Below, piece after piece: positions 1 through 4,415 of a stretch of 7,286 bases of DNA. The translations under genes and the position numbers were made by a program. Numbering within the stretch: the stretch's first letter is position 1; every line of letters starts with the position of its first letter. The stretch comes from Candidatus Aminicenantota bacterium (GTDB lineage Bacteria > Acidobacteriota > Aminicenantia > Aminicenantales > Aminicenantaceae). The stretch is taken from the NCBI GenBank assembly GCA_030620655.1, contig JAUXEH010000139.1:1-7286 (forward strand). Direction: 5' to 3'. The notes under the pieces were generated by a model. The model saw only the letters and a program-made list of their open reading frames with translations, did no database searches and was not told where the DNA came from.

Positions 1-199
1 GGACGGGCCGGCCTTCCAATCTGATCACGCCCCGATAGTCGGTGTGCACCCCGGCCAGGATCTTGATGAGCGTGCTCTTGCCTGCACCGTTTTCTCCCGC
101 CAGGATGTGCACCTCTCCCGGTTCGAGATCAAAGGAGACGTCGGTGAGGACTTCCAGCCCTGAAAAGGACTTGTGGATGCGGTGCATCTCCAGCAGCAT
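1..199 (-). CDS. Sugar ABC transporter ATP-binding protein, N-terminal fragment (RbsA/MglA type)
   Basis: The gene reads leftwards from an ATG at 199 and leaves the window after 66 codons, still open. The fragment contains a Walker A P-loop, GENGAGKST at residues 35-43, and an aromatic residue (F12) where ABC ATPases stack the adenine. The stretch GENGAGKSTLIKILAGV is very close to the first nucleotide-binding domain of the CUT2 carbohydrate importers (RbsA, MglA, XylG, AraG), which are about 500 residues long with two such domains. Those proteins sit on the cytoplasmic face and power uptake of monosaccharides such as ribose, galactose or xylose; the substrate cannot be read from this fragment. 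MLLEMHRIHKSF aligns naturally with family N-termini, which supports the 199 start. No ribosome binding site is visible upstream, so a leaderless start is possible. An internal ATG at 187 is less likely. The gene is divergent from the T6SS operon and functionally unrelated to it. A simple-sugar or lipoprotein (Bmp/Med) family importer is the main alternative. Confidence 0.9.
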   Translation of the reverse strand, partial: MLLEMHRIHKSFSGLEVLTDVSFDLEPGEVHILAGENGAGKSTLIKILAGVHTDYRGVIRLEGRPV

Positions 200-212
200 G
201 AGGACGGATTGA

Positions 213-241
213 GATATAACAGAGCGTGTACCTCGTGTCAA
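213..241 (-). promoter_or_regulatory. Candidate sigma-70 promoter for the ABC transporter gene
   Basis: On the minus strand a perfect TTGACA (241-236) is followed by a 17-base spacer and TATATC (218-213), which matches 4 of 6 bases of the -10 consensus. Transcription would begin near 204-207, only a few bases before the ATG at 199, giving an almost leaderless mRNA. The -35 box and spacer are ideal, but the weak last bases of the -10 keep this a prediction. Confidence 0.45.
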
Positions 242-288
242 GGCGGAGCACCCCTGCTTCTTTCTCAGATAAGTTCACCTAGATATGT

Positions 289-316
289 TTGACATTGCGC
301 AAAAAATTTATGTAAC
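289..316 (+). promoter_or_regulatory. Candidate sigma-70 promoter for the T6SS operon
   Basis: A perfect TTGACA (289-294), a 16-base spacer and TGTAAC (311-316; 4 of 6 with the -10 consensus) lie in the A/T-rich centre of the divergent region. Transcription would start near 323, leaving a leader of about 160 bases before the FHA gene. The palindrome TTGCGCAA at 295-302 sits inside the spacer, where a bound regulator would block polymerase. An alternative -10, TATATT at 324-329, lacks a matching -35. Confidence 0.35.
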
Positions 317-466
317 ATGGCGATATATTTGTTGCGTGGGAAGTTTGGGTTCATTACGAGTTTAGCATCGAGAATCAAGGTTGGTTTCTGAGCGCAAGTC
401 GCATGGGCGGTAGCCTACCCATTAGACCTCCCTCTGTCCGGAAGCGGATTCGTAACTAACCAGGCT

Positions 467-472
467 AAGGAG
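467..472 (+). promoter_or_regulatory. Ribosome binding site of the FHA gene
   Basis: AAGGAG lies 10 bases before the ATG at 483, slightly longer than the usual gap. A second purine run, AAGGGA (475-480), is too close to the start to be the main site. Confidence 0.6.
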
Positions 473-482
473 TCAAGGGATC

Positions 483-1661
483 ATGCCGTTTAAATTACAC
501 ATCACCAAAGAAGACGAGCCCGAGTGGCGCCAGGAATATACCTACGACAAAGACACGATCATAATCGGCAGAGATATCAACAGCGATCTCCAGCTGGAGG
601 GCTCGAAAAGCGTAGTGAGCAGGCGTCACGCCCAGATCAAGCAGCAGGGGGACTCTTATCAGATTGAGGACCTCAACAGCCGCAATTTTACTTTCCTGAA
701 TGACGAGAAACTCAAGGCTGATGTCGATTACAACCTCAAGAACGACGACATCATCCGGATCTGCGATTTCCAGATCCAGTTTTCCCCGGTGGAGCCGGAA
801 ACCGCTAAATACGCCGAGAGGACGATCCTGGCATATCCCAATCCCTTTCTTCAGGATGCCGTCCATCTCTCCACCCTGTTCAAGCAGATCTTTACGAAGT
901 ATGACAAGGAAGATTCCGACCGGAAGGACGAAGCCCTGCAGGAAACATTTCAAGAGCTGTTCTCCAACCTCCAGATGCATAAGGTCCTCGAAATAATGGC
1001 CCAGTCTATGCAGCCGGGGCTCCCCGTCACCGTTCCTCCCACAGAAGAGTTGGGCGATCGTTTAGAGCTCTCGGCATCGGAGGAACAGCGCTTGCTGGAC
1101 CTGCTGCTGGATTTTTTCGTCAAGACGGTCCAGGCCCGCAGGCAGTTCCGGATGGAATTCATCGGTGAAACAATGATCAAGTCCGCCAAGACGTTCTCTA
1201 TCTACAACTGCACTCCTGAGGAACTGAAGAAATTTCTCTTCGACCCGAACCTCCCGCCCAATGAATCCCGGAAAAGGATGACTCAGCTGAGGAGCCTGGT
1301 GGGTGAGCTGATGCTGCATCAGATCTCTCTTCTGGATGGGTATAAATCGGGCGTTAATGCCGGAAGCAAGCAGATCATCCAGCGTTTCGACCCGGAGGTT
1401 GTGAAAAAGCAACTGGCCGAAAGAAAGACCTCGATCGCGGGCCTGAAGCTCGCCCTTTCCAGCCTGCCTCTGTTGAAGGCCGTGAAGCTTGTGGAACAGT
1501 ATGCCAGCATCTACCGTGAACTGGCACAGGAAGACCAGAGCATCATCGAAAAAAAGTACTTCCGGCCCAACTATGTGAAGCGGTACAACCGGTGCATGGA
1601 TGCTAGGCTCCAGGATGACACACATACTCCCGGGCCTGAGGAGGAGGGATCGAATGATTGA
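483..1661 (+). CDS. tagH: T6SS-associated FHA-domain protein (TagH/Fha/ImpI family)
   Basis: A 392-residue cytoplasmic protein and the first gene of the operon. Residues about 5-100 form a forkhead-associated (FHA) domain, a phosphothreonine reader, with GR at 29-30, SRRHA at 46-50 and NSRNFTFLN at 65-73, the last corresponding to the usual GSTNGTYVNG loop. Residues 101-190 are a helical linker. Residues about 200-372 match the C-terminal domain typical of T6SS FHA proteins: LLLDFFVKTVQARRQFRMEF (207-226), the TMI near 230, the LMLHQISLLDGYKSGV stretch and QRFDPE (300-305). In the characterised Pseudomonas system the FHA protein is phosphorylated by PpkA, dephosphorylated by PppA, and needed for apparatus assembly. 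That role is inferred here, since no kinase or phosphatase is in the window. The loop glycine of NGT is replaced by phenylalanine (F69), although N68 and T70 remain. The start is supported by AAGGAG upstream, and the stop overlaps tssJ. Confidence 0.92.
   Translation: MPFKLHITKEDEPEWRQEYTYDKDTIIIGRDINSDLQLEGSKSVVSRRHAQIKQQGDSYQIEDLNSRNFTFLNDEKLKADVDYNLKNDDIIRICDFQIQFSPVEPETAKYAERTILAYPNPFLQDAVHLSTLFKQIFTKYDKEDSDRKDEALQETFQELFSNLQMHKVLEIMAQSMQPGLPVTVPPTEELGDRLELSASEEQRLLDLLLDFFVKTVQARRQFRMEFIGETMIKSAKTFSIYNCTPEELKKFLFDPNLPPNESRKRMTQLRSLVGELMLHQISLLDGYKSGVNAGSKQIIQRFDPEVVKKQLAERKTSIAGLKLALSSLPLLKAVKLVEQYASIYRELAQEDQSIIEKKYFRPNYVKRYNRCMDARLQDDTHTPGPEEEGSND
1641..1647 (+). promoter_or_regulatory. 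Ribosome binding site deciding the tssJ start
   Basis: GAGGAGG, the strongest Shine-Dalgarno in the window, is embedded in the last codons of the FHA gene 6 bases before the ATG at 1654. It favours that start over ATGs at 1672 and 1687. Confidence 0.7.
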
Positions 1662-2145
1662 TTCCGGACGGATGGGGAAAAGGAAAATGCCAAAGTCACC
1701 TTTCGGTTCTTCAAAGACGGTGCGCATGTTGGCCCATGGGATTCTGCCGGTGCTGATGCTGGCTCTTGCCGCATGCGGCGGGCCCAAGCAGATCAGCCTC
1801 AACCTCCAGGGCACACAGGAGATGAATAAGCAGCAGTCGTGTGTGGTCTATGTCTTTCAGCTGAGCAGCGACACCAACTTCCTGAACGCGTCGCTCGAGT
1901 CTTTCTGGGAACAGGGGCGGGAAAGTTTCGCCGCCGACATCGTCGAGGAGCGCAAGTATCAGTTGGTGCCGGGCGAAAGCCGGACCGATTTTCTGATCCT
2001 CAAAGAAGACACGGTGGTTATCGGAGCGGTGGGGGACTTCAACGAGCCCGACAAGGAAGGCTGGCGGCAGGTCTACATTCTGGGGAAAAAGGCTCCCAAA
2101 CAGCTGTACATCGTCATCGGGTATAACAGGCTTGACATCCAATAA
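1654..2145 (+). CDS. tssJ: TssJ, outer-membrane lipoprotein of the T6SS membrane complex
   Basis: A 163-residue lipoprotein precursor. Residues after about 23 carry basic residues, then a hydrophobic stretch GILPVLMLALAAC ending in the lipobox LAAC with the lipidated cysteine at 41. The +2 residue is glycine, not aspartate, which agrees with outer-membrane sorting under the E. coli rule. The mature part (123 residues) fits the transthyretin-like TssJ fold, with VVYVFQLSSDTNFLNA, LVPGESRTDFLILKED, IGAVGDFN and a WRQVYIL strand. In known systems TssJ sits on the periplasmic face of the outer membrane and binds the C-terminal domain of TssM, starting membrane-complex assembly. The ATG at 1654 was chosen because GAGGAGG (1641-1647) lies 6 bases upstream. 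Upstream ATGs lie deep inside the FHA gene, and a start at 1687 would give a shorter, more typical signal peptide. It overlaps the FHA gene by 8 bases, so translational coupling is likely. Confidence 0.9.
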   Translation: MIDSGRMGKRKMPKSPFGSSKTVRMLAHGILPVLMLALAACGGPKQISLNLQGTQEMNKQQSCVVYVFQLSSDTNFLNASLESFWEQGRESFAADIVEERKYQLVPGESRTDFLILKEDTVVIGAVGDFNEPDKEGWRQVYILGKKAPKQLYIVIGYNRLDIQ

Positions 2146-2176
2146 ATAAAGAGGCGCTGCCCCTGGCGGAATGCCC

Positions 2177-2182
2177 AAAGGA
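2177..2182 (+). promoter_or_regulatory. Ribosome binding site deciding the tssK start
   Basis: AAAGGA lies 6 bases before the ATG at 2189. The upstream in-frame ATG at 2171 has no spaced Shine-Dalgarno and would add six residues that TssK proteins do not have. Confidence 0.7.
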
Positions 2183-2188
2183 AATCGC

Positions 2189-3538
2189 ATGTCACAGAAT
2201 CAAAAAGTGGTATGGTTTGAGGGGATGAATCTCGACCCCCATCACTTCCAGCAGTGGGATCGTTACCATACATCGGCCCTTGCCTCCCGTGTTCGAGCGG
2301 TCGCGCATTATGATTGGGGAGTGCTAGAGATCGATGTGGACAAGGATGCCCTGGTCAACGGCCAGTTTCACCTCCTGCGCTGCAGAGGAGTCACGCCCGA
2401 TGGGCTGGCGTTCAGTATACCTACGGATGATCCCGCCCCCACATCGAGGGCCATCCAGGATTATTTTTCCGCTACCGAGAATGAACTAGGAGTGTTTTTG
2501 GTGATACCTGTGGAGCGGGAAAGAGGCAACAACTGTAGGCTGGAGGGCGACGCAGCCGGCAGGGAGACGCGGTATGTTTTCCAGAAGAAAGCGGTGACGG
2601 ATGACAACAGCGGAGCCGATGAGCGGGAGATCGGGGTGGGGCGGACTAACTTTCAGATCCGCTTTACCGGAGAATCGTATGAAGACTTCAGCACTCTCAA
2701 GATCGCGGAGATCGTCCGCACCCAGGATGGCAGCTTTGCCCTGAGCAGAAGCTTCATCCCTTCCTGCCTCACCATCGATGCCTCTGAGAATCTTATGGCC
2801 ATCACGCGCCGGCTGCTGGAACTCATGATAACGAAGAGTGCGTCGCTCGGTGCCAGGAAACACTTCAAGGGGCAGACGGACTACACGTCTCAGGATATCA
2901 CCATATTCTGGGCGCTCCAGACCCTCAACATGAACATCCCTCTGCTCAACCACTATCACACGATCTCAAAAGGCCATCCCGAGGGGCTCTACCTCGGATT
3001 GCTGGCCTTAGCCGGTCAGCTGACCACGTTCTCTCCCGAACTCAACATTCACCCCCGCGAGCTCCCGACGTATGATCACAACGGCCTGTCCAAATGTTTC
3101 AACCTGCTTGACAGCAAGATCCGCGCATTGCTGGACAGCATCGCGCCCTCGGCTAATTACCTCAATATCCCTCTGGAGAAAAAAAGCGAATCCCTTTACA
3201 CCGCCCATGTGAGCGACGCCAAGGTGTTTCACGAGATGAAGATCTTCCTGCGGGCCAGCGGGAACCTGCCCGAAAAGAAGATGATCGATGAAATCCCGAC
3301 CAACCTGAGGGTCGCCTCGCCCGACCAGATCGATGCCGTGCTGAGCAGCTTTCAGACAGCGCTGGCGATCAAATATGCTTCCGTCCCCCCTTCTGTCCTG
3401 CCCATGACGGAAGGGAGCTACTACTTCCAGCTGCAGCCGTCCGGCCCCTTCTGGGATGCCATCGTTGCCAGCCAGGGCCTGGCGGTGTTCGTGCCCAGCG
3501 ATCTGAGGGGCATCGTCATCGAGGCCGTCGCGGTCTGA
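2189..3538 (+). CDS. tssK: TssK, T6SS baseplate-to-membrane-complex adaptor
   Basis: A 449-residue cytoplasmic protein, the usual TssK length. The N-terminus reads KVVWFEGMNLDPHHFQQWDR (residues 6-25), the hallmark of the family (VxWxEGxxLxPQHFQxxDRY). Further family stretches are YDWGVLEIDV, LRCRGVTPDG, the central HPEGLYLGLLALAGQLTTFS and a C-terminal SYYFQLQPSGPFWDAIVAS region. In structurally studied systems TssK is a trimer. Its N-terminal half, related to phage receptor-binding-protein shoulder domains, binds the TssF/G/E wedge, while its C-terminal head contacts TssL and TssM, so it docks the baseplate to the membrane complex. The ATG at 2189 is preferred over 2171 because it has a spaced AAAGGA and the protein then begins exactly where relatives begin. 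Forty-three bases separate it from tssJ and 98 from tssL, all in the same direction. Confidence 0.96.
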   Translation: MSQNQKVVWFEGMNLDPHHFQQWDRYHTSALASRVRAVAHYDWGVLEIDVDKDALVNGQFHLLRCRGVTPDGLAFSIPTDDPAPTSRAIQDYFSATENELGVFLVIPVERERGNNCRLEGDAAGRETRYVFQKKAVTDDNSGADEREIGVGRTNFQIRFTGESYEDFSTLKIAEIVRTQDGSFALSRSFIPSCLTIDASENLMAITRRLLELMITKSASLGARKHFKGQTDYTSQDITIFWALQTLNMNIPLLNHYHTISKGHPEGLYLGLLALAGQLTTFSPELNIHPRELPTYDHNGLSKCFNLLDSKIRALLDSIAPSANYLNIPLEKKSESLYTAHVSDAKVFHEMKIFLRASGNLPEKKMIDEIPTNLRVASPDQIDAVLSSFQTALAIKYASVPPSVLPMTEGSYYFQLQPSGPFWDAIVASQGLAVFVPSDLRGIVIEAVAV

Positions 3539-3636
3539 GCGGATGAGGAGCCTGATGCCCTCTGATTGCATATTGATAGAGGATCGAAAGCGGTGGTCTG
3601 GATGCTCCGCCTAGCTCAGGACAAAAGGAAAGTCTG
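3539..3636 (+). other. 98-base tssK-tssL gap
   Basis: This is the longest internal gap of the operon. I see no credible reading frame or strong hairpin. Only the 3' end has a recognisable element, the tssL ribosome binding site AAAGGAAAG (3624-3632), whose AAGGA core lies 7 bases before the ATG. No convincing internal promoter was found. Confidence 0.5.
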
Positions 3637-4344
3637 ATGAACACTACGGATACGGTTATTCAGAAAGTGAGGAGAGGGGACAAGAAAAGCCTCATGGAGG
3701 TCTGCTCCGACGGTTTCGCCCTCATCCTCAAACTGCGGGACACCAGCGAATACGGCGATCCCGAGCTGCTGCGCCAGCGCATACTGGATCTCTTGGGCCG
3801 GATCGAACATGACGCCAAAGAGGCGGGGATCGAGTACGACGATATCCATCAGGCGATCTTCGCCTTGATCGCCTTCCTGGATGAGACCATCATCGCATCC
3901 GGATGGGTCCATAAGGAAAACTGGCTGTCCAAGCCCCTCCAGCTGGAGTTCTTCAACCGTTTCGATGCGGGCCAAGAGTTTTTCAACCGCCTGGAAAAGC
4001 TGCGCCAGCGAGCGCATTACCATGGAGACCTGCTGGAAATCTACTATTTTTGCATGGCACTGGGATTCAAAGGGAAGTATCAAGTGGTCGACCGGGAGAA
4101 GCTTCGGGCGATCATCGAAGGGACCTACACGGATCTGAGGCAGCTGAAAAAGAGGCCCACGGACGCGCTGTCTCCCCACGGCGACAGGAAAGAGGAATTC
4201 ATCGAGGTCGTGACCCGGGAGGTCCCGATCTGGGTCGTGCTGGTGACGGCGGTCGCTCTCGGTTTTTTCTTTTACCTTGCCATGACGTTTCTCATAGGCG
4301 GAGCCGCCGGCCGGGCTCTCGACCTCATCAGCAGGATCATTTGA
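3637..4344 (+). CDS. tssL: TssL, inner-membrane DotU-family protein of the T6SS membrane complex
   Basis: A 235-residue protein with the complete DotU cytoplasmic domain: SDGFALILKLR (24-34), a strongly conserved LDE at 81-83, W90 and W96, PLQ at 100-102, AGQEFFNRL (111-119), and LLEIYYFCMALGFKGKY (132-148). Near the C-terminus a single hydrophobic segment, about residues 197-220 (PIWVVLVTAVALGFFFYLAM), makes it a tail-anchored inner-membrane protein with its bulk in the cytoplasm. In known systems TssL dimerises, binds TssM and contacts TssK and TssE at the baseplate. The protein ends 15 residues after the membrane segment, so it lacks the OmpA-like peptidoglycan-binding domain found in extended TssL variants. 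The start has AAAGGAAAG upstream and fits relatives. It is followed by tssM after 71 bases. Confidence 0.96.
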   Translation: MNTTDTVIQKVRRGDKKSLMEVCSDGFALILKLRDTSEYGDPELLRQRILDLLGRIEHDAKEAGIEYDDIHQAIFALIAFLDETIIASGWVHKENWLSKPLQLEFFNRFDAGQEFFNRLEKLRQRAHYHGDLLEIYYFCMALGFKGKYQVVDREKLRAIIEGTYTDLRQLKKRPTDALSPHGDRKEEFIEVVTREVPIWVVLVTAVALGFFFYLAMTFLIGGAAGRALDLISRII

Positions 4345-4415
4345 TGCCGTGCCGGCCGGCTGACGGAATGCGGGACGGATCGAAAAAACAAGCATGCTGG
4401 AATGAAAGGTGACGC
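4345..4415 (+). other. 71-base tssL-tssM gap with GC palindrome
   Basis: The gap includes a perfect 10-base palindrome GCCGGCCGGC (4351-4360) seven bases past the tssL stop and a second palindrome GCATGC (4392-4397). It ends with the tssM ribosome binding site AAAGGTGA (4405-4412). The palindrome has no loop and no following T run, so it does not look like an intrinsic terminator. Confidence 0.5.

Larger units (their letters stand above)
200..482. other. Divergent intergenic region between ABC transporter and T6SS operon
   Basis: The region carries no credible coding sequence on either strand and is visibly more A/T-rich (about 285-335) than the flanking genes, as expected for a promoter region. 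It holds the two divergent promoter candidates listed separately, a self-complementary octamer TTGCGCAA (295-302) just after the T6SS -35 box, and a short inverted repeat GGTAG-C-CTACC (409-419). Either could be a protein-binding site, but both are short enough to arise by chance. I found no sigma-54 box with correct GG-N10-GC spacing and no clear hairpin terminator. Confidence 0.6.

Noticed and set aside
318..336. A sigma-54-like box (TGGC...TTGC) upstream of the T6SS operon
   Set aside because: The GG and GC are 13 bases apart instead of the required 10, so it cannot act as a standard sigma-54 promoter.
409..419. Inverted repeat GGTAG-C-CTACC as an operator or hairpin
   Set aside because: Five-base arms with a one-base centre cannot form a hairpin, and as an operator it is too short to call without conservation.
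1062..1814. A 250-codon minus-strand open frame across the FHA-tssJ junction
   Set aside because: It spans the ends of two well-supported + strand genes, resembles no family I know, and has no ribosome binding site in a suitable place.
2171..2188. An upstream in-frame ATG for tssK adding six residues
   Set aside because: It has no correctly spaced Shine-Dalgarno, and the family N-terminus aligns with the ATG at 2189.
3616..4395. A 259-codon minus-strand open frame opposite tssL
   Set aside because: It fully shadows tssL, whose DotU motifs are unmistakable, and shows no domain of its own.
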